Origin: Amblyornis subalaris
Taxonomy: Eukaryota; Chordata; Aves; Passeriformes; Ptilonorhynchidae
NCBI GenBank assembly: GCA_018881555.1
Contig: JACAXG010000074.1
Span: 3,107,081-3,171,080 of the forward strand
Direction: 5' to 3'
DNA length: 64,000 nucleotides
Part shown: positions 51,431 through 63,593 of the stretch, one piece after another
Layout: each line of letters opens with the position of its first letter
Numbering within the stretch: the stretch's first letter is position 1
Program-made: the position numbers and the translations under genes
Notes under the pieces: model-generated
Seen by the model: only the letters and a program-made list of their open reading frames with translations
Told to the model about the DNA's origin: nothing
Database searches by the model: none

Positions 51431-52307
51431 ATTCACAAATCAAGACATACTGTCAGATATAACCTACTATAATTGCCTTGGATTTTTAAAGACTGCAGAA
51501 CTGGCTTAATGGAAGTTGAGGTATTTTTAGTATTAGATTATTTTCTATCACAGAATTAATCAGAGCATTACTTATTACTCTGGGAACAGAATAAGAAGAT
51601 GATCTCAGCCTCAAAAATGTACTTTAGAGCTGAGTTGAGTCCTATACTTTCCTAAGTGCACCGTCAGTGTGGGTGATCCTGGAAAGATGAAGATCATCAG
51701 CTGGTGTATTTGGTCTCTGCCTTGTGTCCTCAGCTGAGCTGTGATTTCACTAACATGGCTTGCAGGACACAGCCAGGACCAGATACAGCTACTGATGCAT
51801 GTCCTGGCACTGATTTATCCTAGCTGGATTAAGCAGTCAGATATTCAGAATTATTGTTACCTTCCTTCCCTTTTCGATGGAAATTTTACAAAATAATACT
51901 TCGTATCTTGCATCAATTATTTTCTAAAAGGCAGGTACTTGGCGTCAGCTGTTATTTCACAAGCGGTTGGGTACTCATGCTGCTTCAGCCAAAGTTGTGC
52001 TTTATTTTGCTGAAGAAAGAGAGAAAAAGACNGACTAATCTGTCTCCACTAACAAGAAGTTCTCCGCGACTTTCCATTGCTGCTATTGTCGAACGAGCCC
52101 AAAACGGTGAGAAACAATCTGGGAATTGAAATTGTTGCTGGATGCTGTGTCAAAGAACAGCCCATCAATCTTGGAAGAAATTTTAAGGGAACAGGTTTTT
52201 CATGCCTGTGCGCTGGTAGGAAGCCAAGTGCGTGCTGCCATTTGATGGTAGAATCAGTGTACACCTGTTCCAACCAGCTGGCGACATAACCTATGTCACG
52301 GGGATGT

Positions 52308-52351
52308 GTCACCGCCGCACCAGCCCCAACTGCTGGCGGCGTCTGCGTGAC
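52308..52351. repeat. GC-rich bulged hairpin in a CpG-dense patch
   Basis: The arms GTCAC, CGCCG and CCAGC (52308-52324, with a two-base CA bulge) pair with GCTGG, CGGCG and GTGAC (52332-52351, with a five-base TCTGC bulge) around a 7-base loop. This is one of the few CpG-dense spots in the window. No RNA class is recognised. Confidence 0.4.
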
Positions 52352-52483
52352 AGCCAGGGAAGACAGAAAAAGGAACTTGGGGACCAAAAGAGGAGGAGTT
52401 TACGGTGCCATTTCAGGGACACAGATGTGTGAAGAGTGTGATAAAAGAAGGAAACATCGGAGGGAATAAGCTCAAACAAAAAA

Positions 52484-52513
52484 GCAAATGTCATTTGCAT
52501 GATGTAATTATGG
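52484..52513. promoter_or_regulatory. Inverted octamer-like pair plus TAATTA
   Basis: GCAAATG (52484-52490) and CATTTGC (52492-52498) are exact reverse complements separated by one T. The right half extends to a full octamer ATTTGCAT at 52493-52500, and TAATTA follows at 52505-52510. Paired POU and homeodomain sites this close are typical of neural or pluripotency enhancers (established for the motif classes). Activity here is inference. Confidence 0.38.
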
Positions 52514-52783
52514 AGAACCATTGACTGCTTCGTAATAACACTCAGTAGGGCAATGTTAAACCTACTGTGAGTGCTAAAAAGGCCTCAGCTTGAAAAAAGG
52601 TCAGTGTGAATTAGTATATATTTGCAGATTAATTCTGAATGTTATATCATAAATTTTATAGCCTAGTGGTTACTGGTGTATAGTGAAGATGACACTAATG
52701 NGATTCAGACAGGATTAATTCAGAAAGGACTAACATCTAGCTTGTCACTTTAATTTGTGGGGAATGAAGAAAATGGAGAAATG

Positions 52784-52831
52784 TTAATATATGTGTATAT
52801 TGTGTGTATATAACATGTGCATGTGTGTGTT
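52784..52831. repeat. Imperfect (TG/TA)n microsatellite
   Basis: ATATATGTGTATATTGTGTG followed by TATATAACATGTGCATGTGT, an interrupted purine-pyrimidine dinucleotide tract. Confidence 0.8.
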
Positions 52832-52999
52832 AGACGTAATTGTTGTATCTCCTGCTGTGTTGCATCAAATTCACCAAATACCAAAATCACAAGCCACTTT
52901 AAAAGCAGAAACACCATCAAGTTTGTTACTTTTAAACTAACTGGATTTTGAGTTCAACTGCAGTTTCTTTCTTAGAAAAAAGCAAATCCTGCTAGCGCT

Positions 53000-53042
53000 T
53001 CACTGGTGTAAATGGTTATGCCAGTGTACGCCAGCTGAGGAT
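53000..53042 (+). repeat. Ancient amniote repeat tail (GTGTAA..CCAGCTGAGGAT type)
   Basis: The block CTGGTGTAAATGGTTATGCC followed by AGTGTACGCCAGCTGAGGAT is a short, internally deleted relative of the segment at 23704-23785. It has the GTGTAAA half, the GTGTACGCCAG half and the trailing GAGGAT that precedes a GGCCC word in other copies. Only about 43 bp remain. Confidence 0.55.
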
Positions 53043-54332
53043 GGTGTTGCTTAATCTATTGAACAGAGTGTTATAGCCTTTCTGCTCACCTGGTACCCTT
53101 ATAAATATTTTTACGTCCATGGATCCTGGATGTCCTATCTTGAATTTCAAGACCCAAAGCTGAACTGTGCTGTTCCATTAGCAGAGTGTTCCCGGTAAGA
53201 GGAGGCAGTGGGGGACTGTGGGTGCAGACCCGAGGCGCTTGCATTTAGTTGCAAGNTTTGCTGTGGACTCTATGAGTGCCTATGAGATTATCGCTGAGGA
53301 TTGCTCTGGGTTTCTTTGAGGGGGTTGGNAGGTCTAGATCCTTACTGTGGCACCCAGTAATCTGGAGGATAAACACAGTTGTAAACCTGAACACCCTTTC
53401 CTGAGCNCTGCCTCGCTCTGCGGGCACACAGCTCTCTCGGTACTTTATCCCAAGCCAGGTGCCTGCAGCCCCAGACGTGCTGTAGAGTGGGGTCCATGGC
53501 ACTTGTCCATTTCAACACAGCAATATTTGACAGTGACAAAACCAAACCTGAGACTCCCTTTTCTTGAGCAAGAAGTGGAGACAACACCCTAAAGGCTGGC
53601 AAGGTGAAGGGCTTCAGCCACCTGGGGATTTTAATCCCCTCTCGATTTCTGGCACAATGGGCACATATGTTCAGAAGAAATCCCAGCTTGAGACCAAGAG
53701 GACAAAGCTCTTTGCAGTGGGCTGGAGTGAGGTTTTGNATTTAAGACAACCACTCAGTGTGCTGTATGACCCTTGATTCTCCAAAGGACCAAGTGCTCAA
53801 CGNGCAGGGGCACTTACTCTGGTGTAAAGAGCCACATTTTTCTCCAAATATTTCACAGGGCATCAGGCTGCTCTTCCCTGCATCTGAAATTTTAACACCT
53901 GGCTTCATCATGTATTAGGTAGAGCCTCAGTCTAATCTCCAATTCCCATTTGGTAAAATGGACAAATTGTATAAAATTTTATAAATATATACACATAAAA
54001 TGCAATTATTAAAAATGTCATTTCTTCTTTCTTACTCTCTGGATCCAGGAATCCCTTAGTATAAAAATTTATAGTGTCTAGCCCAATATACATCAATGAC
54101 ACAGGAGTAAGTTATTCCTAATTTCCTGTGCATCTTTCCCTTTATAATTTTGTTAGAGAGACACAAGTACTGAACTACAGATTCTTAAAGTAATTACAGA
54201 GATTCCTTTAAGAATTTTTCTAGCAGCGAATATGTGCTCCNTTCTGTCTTTAACAGGCTGGGGAAGGTCTGAAATATTGACTACACAGGAAAGATTGTTA
54301 TAGGAGGCAAACAAAAAAATGTCATTATGCTT

Positions 54333-54358
54333 GGGACTAGTTCTAGTGGGACTAGAAC
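54333..54358. repeat. Nested direct and inverted short repeats
   Basis: GGGACTAG occurs at 54333-54340 and again at 54348-54355. GTTCTAGT (54340-54347) and ACTAGAAC (54351-54358) are exact reverse complements around GGG. Immediately downstream, AGAACA and TGTTCT form a second inverted pair with a 5-base gap. Confidence 0.5.
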
Positions 54359-57300
54359 AAGTTATGTTCTTGATTCAAATTGATTCTTCTGTAGTTGTGG
54401 GTTTTATTCTTGTTATTATTTTCCTGAGTTTTAATGAGAAGTTATGCTTTCATGAAAGTAGAAATTTGCATTAGTTTGTGGTCATTCCCCTGCAAAAAGG
54501 TGACGTTAAAATTCAATTTCTTACAACTAAAAACTACCACAATTCAGTCTGAAAACAAAGCAGCAAAGCAAAAATGAGGAGAAGGAGTTCTTTTCTGCCC
54601 TCTTCTCACGACCCCATATTTCCAAGTCAAGCCTCTAATGGCTAGAGCTGCAATACCTTCATCACAAGGCTGTCCTAAAAGGACAGAGGGCGTTGGGCTG
54701 TGAGAAATGAGAGCTTCAGCCCATGTGCTGTTTACTGCCAGACCAGGGATGCCTACCTGGGTTGTAAGATAACCTTAAAAGTCATCCTTGGTCAGCAAGA
54801 TCCTTCCAACACCAGGGATCTTTAGGGATTTTTGGTTTTTCAGTGGTTATCCTGGGAAGAGAACCCTGTAATCACCTGACACGCCACGTCCATCAGCCAG
54901 CAGACTGAAAAATGGCCTCAGTGTTTGAGCACAGTCTGGACTGGGTTGGAAGACCCTGTTGCCAATATCCTGTGGTTTAGTCTTTAAGAGGAAAACATAA
55001 TGTGAGGTAGCTTAGTCACTTGGTGTCCCAACAGGAACAGAAGAACTCCAAGGTGCTCTGGAGGTGAGGCGCACCAGTACGGTGGGAAGTCGGGTCCATT
55101 TGGGGTGGTTGGTGATAACAGAAGTTCATGCCCNGAGCTGGGAGAAAGGAGAGGAAATTCTTTGCTGGCATATCTAAGCTGCAGTGGCTGTTGGGCCTGC
55201 AGGAAAGTAGAGGTGTCTCTCTCATCCAACAGGAACCTGTTTGAGGCTGGAGACTCTGGAGGCACAATAATAAATTTCATAAAACAAAGATTTATAAAGG
55301 GCTCGTAGTGCTCTCTGAGAAGGCCACTTCTCCTCTCAGACTGATGAGAGAAGACCTCTGCTGACGTGAAGGACCCCAGTGCTCCAGGCANAAGTGGGGT
55401 GAGACATGACCCCTATCTCCAGCAGCAGCTGGGTTCTAATATAAGGTGTTTAGGTTTTTGGTTTTTTCCAGAAAATTGCAATGCTTTGTAACCTGGGAAT
55501 CCCTGAACTGCTTATATCAATTAATGCAGGATGTTAGCTGATAAAGCTCTGCTCTTAATATGTAAGAAAGGCTTTGGGTTTGACGTGTGAGAGCCATGTG
55601 GCTGCATGTTGCCAAATGGGAGCATTTATATTTTCTTTGACTTGCATTATATTTATGCATTCCTAGACCTATCCCAGTGGCTAAATTGTGCTGTACTGTG
55701 TGTCCTGTTATGAAAAGGTATGCTTTTACTACTTCCTTTTTCTGCAATCATATGAAAAGAACATTTTTGATATACAAGGAAGAACGGCCTCTTTTTTTTT
55801 TTTTCCCTTGTTCCAGGACAGACAATAATTCCCTGATGCCCTGTTGGCTGCCTGCCTTACCATATTTTCCCACCTAAATACTCTAGTCACTAAGCTTCCA
55901 CTTTTCATTCAGTAGTTAAAAGTGCAAGTAACCAGTTTGGCCAAATTTTTGCACTATGCGTCCTACAGACAGAATTTTCTAAGAAATCATGAAAAACTCC
56001 AGAGTCATCGATAGAAAAAAAAATACTACTTCAAACAAGAGGTTAAAAACAGAGCTCCTGCAAGGTTTCTCAGATATCATAATGGTATCTGATATTATCC
56101 AGAACCACTGAGGAATCTGGAGCACTCTGAATGTGAAATATTTAAAAATAGTTTCATGACTACATAAATACCTTTGGAGTCAGAATTTAATTGAAACTTA
56201 AATTCTTTGAGAGTTATTAGTCATTAAAAAGAATGACCCTCTATTTAATTTTTAGATTGTAATCTCATATTCTTTTCTCTCCCATTAGCTCAGAAACCAG
56301 CTTGTTATTGCCCCTTAAGGCTTTCTATATAATTAAATATTCCTGAAACTCCAAATGCCAGCTATACTGGAAGAACCTGAATCAGAATAAAGAAAGGTTA
56401 TTTACAAATTTTTTATGTTGAAGGTTCAGTACTGGAGTCTGTTTTCACTCGTGCCAGGTATAGGTCGTACTTTTCTTGCATAGAAATGGGAATTTTTGTC
56501 ATCAGCCTTGCTGCGATCATGAGTAGGTACCATGTGTCTGTGGAGACACACAGCCCTTTTAGCTAAGGAAGATGATGAAGTTATCTCTGTAGGGGTTTGT
56601 TAATAAGAGGTAAAACCCTCTGGGTCTGGAAACCAGGGACCTGAACTTGGTAAAACGTGTGGCCGTGTGCATGTGCATTGTTTTATAGGCAATGTAAGAT
56701 TTATGAAGTCCTTGACTATAAAAGTTCTCACTTTTGAGTGCTGGGTATTTTTAGGTAAATGGGGTGTTAGATAAGTAGACCATGTGGTGCATGTGGAGTA
56801 AGTATTTAATAATCTGGGAATATGTGGTATAATTTAGCCAACAGTGCATGTGATTGCTGGGATGAACCGTTCCAGCATATAGATATCCATTTACATTTTT
56901 ATATGTCTGGTTATTGGAGAAACCAGCAGGAGAGTAACACAATGATTATACAAATAAATGCAAGACCAAGGTCCACTTTCAGAGCCCACGACAAGGCTGT
57001 ACAACTTTTCAGTGTGGCAGAACTGAGCACTTATAATGTCTGTGAGAAATTAGACTTTGGAAAAAAGAGGCTCTAGAGAGAAAAGCAAGCTCTGGAAAAG
57101 CATTTCATAGTCAGACCAGGTGGAAGAGGCTCTTTGGGTGCACACCCTACAAGAGGAGAGTGTTTCTGGCCAGCCTCAGTTCTCATGCAAATTGTCTTCA
57201 AGGACAAGCAGGATTGAAATTGTCCCCAGGACTAATTAGGTCCTAGGATTAGGTACAGAAATAAGCAAGGAAACAAAACTCGGAGGAGGACAGATTCTAG

Positions 57301-57363
57301 ATGAAAGATGAGTATGAATGAGAAACTACAGGTAGCAAATATAATTTTCCTTTTAAATGGAGC

Positions 57364-57379
57364 CTGAGTGAGTGAGTGA
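57364..57379. repeat. (GAGT)n, about 4 units
   Basis: Short tetranucleotide tandem repeat GAGTGAGTGAGTGA. Confidence 0.75.
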
Positions 57380-58770
57380 CTCCTGTATAAAGTGTGCACA
57401 ATGAAGGGAAAAGATAGTTACTGGGAGGGTGCTGGCAGTAGAGGTCAGTCCCTAGCTCTGCCAGAAGCTTCCTTGGGCAGTCTCTTGGTCCATATAGAAT
57501 TTAGCTCAACAGGGTCCTGGACTTTGCTTGAAACTACCACACTAGCACTGATAAAATAAATAGCTGTAGTAATAATATACCTGGGTTTGGGGCTGGTGCN
57601 GGGTGTTTGATTCAAATTCCATCGTTTACCACTTTCCATGCCTCTCCATTTTACTTTGGCACAAAAAGCAAGGAAGGGGATTATTTAGAAAAACGCAGGT
57701 GGCAATAACTACCAACCTTATCCCAGGCAGTTTGAGTATCACTGTTTGCATTTTCTGGAAAATCTGAAGATTTTCTGTGTTTGCTTTGGGGTTGAATTTA
57801 CTGACTGCAAAAACAGTCAAACAAGTAAAATAATATGAAAAAATTTGTTTGCTCAATATGAAGCCCATGATTTTTCTTGTAGCACTAAATTAAAAATAAT
57901 ATATCTTCAGAGATGCATTCACTTGTTGCTACAGAAGTTTAATAAAGAACTTTGCTGCCTGCCAATATCCAGAGAAAAATTCAGATTAATGAGTTTGTAC
58001 TGCTGATTTGGGTGAAGAAATTCTTTGGAAAGGTTTGAGCNATCAGAACCATGTTAACTGTGTTGTGATTTTTGTGTTAAAATGCATCTCTCTGGCTGCA
58101 TATGTTCTGGATAAAACTGGGATCTGGATGAAGAATAACTGGCTCGGATGATCTCATCAGCAATAAAATTAACTAGAAAGGGAGAATGTTGAGACAAAAG
58201 TTCTTTTTTTCTTGACTGTTCCTTGATAGTCAAGTTGGTGTTCAATATTTCCGGACTTCCAAAGACATCTGTGACCAAAATTCTTTCTCCATTTAAAATT
58301 TACTGACACACTGCAACAATTTCTGTTAAACAAGCCCAGCAATTTAAGTTTTGTCACGTCTGTCTAAATGAAAATAAGTCCCTATTTTGTTACTGTATGT
58401 CTGAGCTTTTTTATTAATTGCATCTTGTTTCTTTTTTAATCATGAAATCTTATGTTTTATTTAATCAAATATTCTAGAAAACCTCTTAGCCATGAGGAGA
58501 ACAAAGTAATATTCCTCAATATAAGAAACAGTATATTATGGTGGGAATGCATTTTAATATTTACATAAGGAAAAATGTTTACAATGTAGAATGTTATACT
58601 CGATGACCCAAAGGGCTTCCTTTGAAACTTAAAATGTCCATATGCTAATTTCTGATGTAACTGCATAGCTCTGATGTCCTTTGAACCTCTTTCTTTCCCA
58701 CATCAGTGGCATTTATCTGATTCTCATTATTATATCATCATGGCTCTTCAAATTGCCCTATATTTATTTT

Positions 58771-58950
58771 GCTAACATCCATGTGAAGTAGTTAAGGGCT
58801 GGTGCTTTCACTTTACGGGCTGGGAATGGGGAAAAAGGAATTAAGTGACATGCCCAAAGACACTTGCAGGAAGACTGTGGTGAGGTAAACTTGGAAATGA
58901 GCTTTCCAGCTCCCAGACAAGCCCCAAATACCAGGTAGCAGAACTCCCTT
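58771..58950 (+). repeat. Ancient L2/CR1-like LINE fragment
   Basis: The core GGGAATGGGGAAAAAGGAATTAAGTGACATGCCCAAAGACACTT (about 58821-58864) corresponds to the segment that in better-preserved copies reads as ACAGATGGGGAAACTGAGG, then TTAAGTGACTTGCCCAAGG, then TCACACAGG. The following AGGAAGACTGTGG, GGAAATGAGCTTTCCAGC and TCCCAGACAAG match the part usually reading AGTCTGTGGCAGAGC and GAACCCAGGTCTCC. The order of these words over 180 bp makes chance unlikely. The copy is heavily diverged and non-coding. Confidence 0.65.
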
Positions 58951-61059
58951 GCCTNTTCTTATAGTGCTACATCACCTGGCCGCTCTTAGCTCTCTTTTTT
59001 TACAACCTTGAAGGCAGGGAATCAATACTAGAGCTCCTCTATCTCAGTGCCAAGGACATCTAAGCATATATCTAAGCGTAAATAGTAACAAGTAGGTTCT
59101 AGGTGTGGGATTTTCTCATCTAACTCAAGTCTGTGCAGTAAGTGACTACAGCTGAGTTAACTGTCTCACTGCCTCTTCAGTCCAGAAAAAGATGTTTCCA
59201 GGGTGCTTGTTGTTTAGGGCGGGAAAGGTTTCACCCTGGATATGCTATCTGGATGGCCAGTTCAGTGCAGAACTTAGGCAGGGAGAATCCCAACCAACTT
59301 TGATTGTTGTTTCCAAGTCAGCGGAAGTGCTTGCTCTGACGTTTCTTACCCATCTGTGTGCCCACTGTCAGCACTCTCAGACTCTTAAAAAGGACAAAGA
59401 TGCTGCTGGAAGGACAAGCAAGCCGTGACTGAGTGATCATGTAGTGTGGAGCAGAGTGCTTATAGTCTGACCATTTGCACAGCAGAGATTTTAGGACACG
59501 ATAAATGAATGGGAAAGCACATTGAGTAGATCACTGAAGGAGAGGGAGCAGGCTTCAGCCAACAACAAAGACTACAGGTTCTGCCAGTGGACAGTGCTGT
59601 GCTTCATAGCAGATCAGCAGAGTAGGAATCTCTAATTCANTTGGTCCCACATTACAGCTGGGAAAAAAAGGACATACTCCAAAATTGTGCTGCCAGATTG
59701 ATTTTCATTTACAAACAATAACAGCTGAGCGAAACTTTGAATGTGTTACTTAAATTTCCCTCCATCTTGTTTCCTTCTTTGTAACATGTCAGTTAACACA
59801 TTTGGTTCTTTAGGAAGGAGTGTCTTAGACTTTCTCCTAATGCCTCATGAGCTAAATAGTTCTGATCACTGATTAAGGAAGGCCGACCTAATGAATTAAA
59901 CATTGGCTCGAGAGCATGGCTTTCAAAGAGGACTTTCTATGTAGGGTTGCCATGCTGCTATCCATGATTTCCCAGGCAGAAATATGCATGCATGCATTAT
60001 GGAGATGGATTCCCAGTGTGCAGTAAGCCAGGCATATCGGGGTTATTGTGCATGTGTTGACATTTCTTGGCACGTTCATGAAGGCATCCAGCTCGTTTTG
60101 CCCGCACCATACAATTGATGTGTAGAAGATGTTCCTCTGTCCAGGACTTGCTGATGCCCACAGACCAAAAAGAGGTGCTGTTACTATTGCCAAGCTGCTG
60201 GATATCCAGGAATGGCTACTGTCCTTGAATCCCATAGGAACAAGATTTCCAGGAGGAGAATGAGGACATGTTTGAGTTTTTTTGGACAAGTGATTATCGT
60301 CATTGCATGTTCCTAGACAAATAATTTCTTCTGCTTCCTCACACATCCATGCATAAGGTGAGGCAATTACAGTGTTAAGTTGCACTAAGTGATACTGTGA
60401 GACGAGTGTTAGTAAAGAGCTAAAGTTCTTCTAGATGTAAATTTTCAGAAGCTGTAATCCATGAAAATGCATTTCAAATCATTGCAGCCCTCTCTGAGTT
60501 TCAATATAAGGTGATGCGCTTTGAGACACCCCCAAAGGAAATCCACAGGATGTATTTTGCACTCTTTCTAGAGAAGCAGTTGTTTTCATCTTGTATTGCA
60601 ATAAAGATGAGTTGGGGTTTTGTCTCTTCCCTTTCAAAAGTCTGAAGATCATTTCCAAGATAGTGTTGCAAGCAGGAGCAGGTCTAATGGGTAGAAAAGG
60701 GATTGAGGCAGCTGATTTAGAAGAATAAAAGTTGACCACAGAGGCAGCAGCTGCTCTTCTCCTAGACAATTCTTCAAAGCAAGCACAGTAGCTTGCTCTG
60801 ATCTCCTGTCTGTTCTTGTACCTCTTTGTTTAATGTCATCCCGGCGACATCGCTTTCTGTCTGGCAGAGGGCACCTCCTCACCTTCCCAACCGCCAGTTA
60901 TTCTTTCCTGACAAAAACACTTGAGCCTGAACAGAAGAAAGTCTTTGCCCTTGAGAATGTTTGCTGCTAAGCTGTGTTTGCCCCTCCACTGCATCGTGTA
61001 AATCTGACTTCATCTGAAGCTCCGGTTATATTTATAATTACGTGAAGGGATGTGACACT
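58951..61059. other. Non-coding, contains an unassigned 165-codon open frame
   Basis: The minus-strand frame 60385-59888 is open for 165 codons from a GTG. The complementary plus-strand frame is also interrupted by only two stops over about 110 codons (about 59913-60260). Unusual openness on both strands could mark a decayed mobile-element gene, but I do not recognise any motif, so no coding feature is called. The remainder is unremarkable. Confidence 0.35.
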
Positions 61060-61510
61060 AAAGGAAAATTGTGTGGGTTTTGTTTTATGTGATTTGTTTG
61101 TAATTTAACATGGCACTTAATAAAAAAGCCGTATAAATCAACTGATACAAACAATCATTCCTTTATCAGGAAATTACTTGTGCAAAGTATTGGTTACTGG
61201 AACGAGTCTTAATGAAATTCAGTCAAAAGCTGCAGATCTGAGAATGAACAGGGGCCTCTTAATAGAAGAAGGTTCTATTTTTCCTGTAAGGTTCAGAGAT
61301 TCAGACAATAAAATAGTGATTTAATAGACTTTAAGTCAATCAAGATGATACAATAGTGTTAATTAGCCTTTTGTGTCTAATTCACAACTAATTCTGTTGT
61401 CTACTTATTTATGTTCTAAAGTGGCCCTGATGAAATTTTTAATATTTCACCTTAGCTGAAGATTCATTTTTACACTGGCTGGTAATTTTCTCATATATAG
61501 CTTGAAATTG
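61060..61510. promoter_or_regulatory. Candidate conserved regulatory block
   Basis: This long, non-repetitive AT-moderate block includes CACTTAATAAAAAAGCCG, GTATAAATCAACTGATAC, TTATCAGGAAATTACTTG and TTAATTAG (61359-61366) flanked by TTTTGTGTCTAATTCAC. The mix of HOX/CDX-like, GATA-like (TTATCA) and homeodomain words over 400 bp looks like enhancer DNA. Deep conservation is plausible but cannot be checked here. Confidence 0.35.
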
Positions 61511-63593
61511 TACTCTAGATAATTTTGCATAGTAGTATATCTACATGTCAGGACCGTTGGCNGCTGTGTTGAATGGCTCTTCAGAGCTGACAACTGGATA
61601 ATAGCTTTACTTTCAGCCAGCAGAGGAAGTCAAGAGCAAAAGTGTAGAGATAATGTGAATATAATTCATTATTCAAATATGCAAGTGATGAACTGAAAAC
61701 AAAGAGGGAAGAGTAATAATGGTGTCATTATTTTTATTACTCTTGTTTTGCAAACGTAGCATGAAACATTAAAGTAGATCTTTGAGAGATTCTCAACTGT
61801 ACAGTGACAAATTTACTTTCTTGGCAATATTGATAACAGGAAAGTAAAGCAGACAGGTTTCTGCAGAAGGTGTGCTGTGCTGTTAGTTCTACTATGAAAT
61901 ATTTTCATGTTGCCTTTTGCGCTTTAAAATTCACATTATTAGTTACTCTTTAGAAGCCTGATCAGTGACTGGAAGAAAGTGCATTGTTGTTCTTGTGGCT
62001 CTATTTAGTTAAGACAATCTTCAAAGCTTCTAAGTCTTTGTAGCATGACTAACAAAGGCCAAACAGGCAAGTTATACAAAGCTTTCCTTGAAAAATGAGG
62101 AATTTGCATGTGATAGCAAAACATCCTCTATGAAAGCAGATACAGGTTTTAATGGAATAAGGACCTAGAGAGTATTCATTTGGTAACTGAAGAGTTTTCC
62201 CCTTCCTGTGCTGTTTGACACTTTACCTTTCATAGCATCTGTTTTATTTTTCCACCATTTAGGTGAAGGTTTATTTTAAAATGCTTTAATGCTTCTAATT
62301 TTTCAAGTGTATATACCATGATATACAGANACTTATGGAAATCAAGGTGAAAGTAATTTTCTGCTGAACTTACAGCAGTGGTAATGAAAGTCCCTTGCAA
62401 AGGTGACATCCCTTTTGTGTGGGCCAGTGTGACAGACACCCTGTTCTCCAGGCAGCTTGTGCACGAGAGAAACAGAAATAAACCATGAAGGAGGTGTGGA
62501 GACCTCACCTCTGCAGGTGTGAGTAACGGGGAGCAAGGCAGCACATCTGGAAGGGCCCAGGTACAAGCTATGGCATTCCCTATCTCCGTTTAAAATCTCT
62601 TTGTAGCTGCACAGGAAGGCTTTGTGGATTATTTTTATAGGACCTGAAATGTGTGCATTAGTTGTTTATCATACTGCAAGAGACTGTAGGACAGGTTTTT
62701 ATGGGAACTGTGCAGAATTTAGTGGTGGATTTGACATGCAGCTGTTATGAGGTTCCAGCCCTCTGGGAGAGCTGGAGTAGGGGCCATTCTACAAGGGGTT
62801 AATTTGAGATAGGGAAGAAAGGGATTGTGGCAGTTAGGGAATTACCTTTGTGTTTCTAAAAGTAAATCGAAGGAGGCATGGCAGGCAAAGCCTGGGAAGA
62901 AGAGAGGCTAGTTTTCCTGGATACACGAATGGGACAGAGAATACTCAGGAATGCTGAGGCACAGGGCAATCAGGGGTGTTGTCCATGATCAAAGAAGTTA
63001 CAGGAAACCTCTCCCTATTTTCAGTTCATTTCAAGACTGCTTTTCTCAGCTTCACTAGCAATAATTTGCCTCCTAAGACAATGATATATTGAGAATTCGT
63101 AGAGATTTTGTATTCAACCCTGGAAGTTTTATTGTTTTCGTTGTAAATTAATAGAGGTATGGAAATGAGTAGAAGTACCACAAAGGCTTGCAAACCATTT
63201 TTACTGTTGATGGATCTGACTCTCTTTTGACATATTATAAACACAGGTAAATCTCGTTGTTTTGTTATTCACAGCAGGTTAAACTGTAGGAAACTTGAAA
63301 TTTAAAGCCTTTGATTGCTCTTTGTAATTTTTTTACCTTTACTTGATTGTGCATCTTCAACTTGTACCCAAACTTGAAGTCTCCTTTCTGTCTAAATAAC
63401 TGACACAGAGATTTGGCTGCAGCCTGCAGCTGGGGAGCCTAAGGGGTTATCAGAGCTCTCCAGAGCTACTGTTTTGGAAACAGACTCTGTGAAGATATGA
63501 CCAAGGCTGCAGTGTGAACTGAGGGTTTCAGGACCAGATTGTTCCACTGCATTTATGACTCTGAAAGAGTAACTTAGATCCCGAGACAGAAAA
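61511..63593. other. Non-coding, no feature recognised
   Basis: AT-rich DNA with short frames only. The N-interrupted frame at 62230-62544 has no recognisable content. Confidence 0.5.

Larger units (their letters stand above)
53043..58770. other. Non-coding, little recognised
   Basis: Mixed composition. GC-richer parts at 53150-53780 and 54850-55300 carry overlapping frames under 100 codons on both strands without recognisable domains, several broken by N. No RNA gene or young transposon was seen. Confidence 0.5.

Noticed and set aside
59655..59700. ATTACAGCTGGGAAAAAAAG resembling the L2 ACAGATGGGGAAAC word
   Set aside because: A single word without the ordered flanking segments seen at 48341 or 58771.
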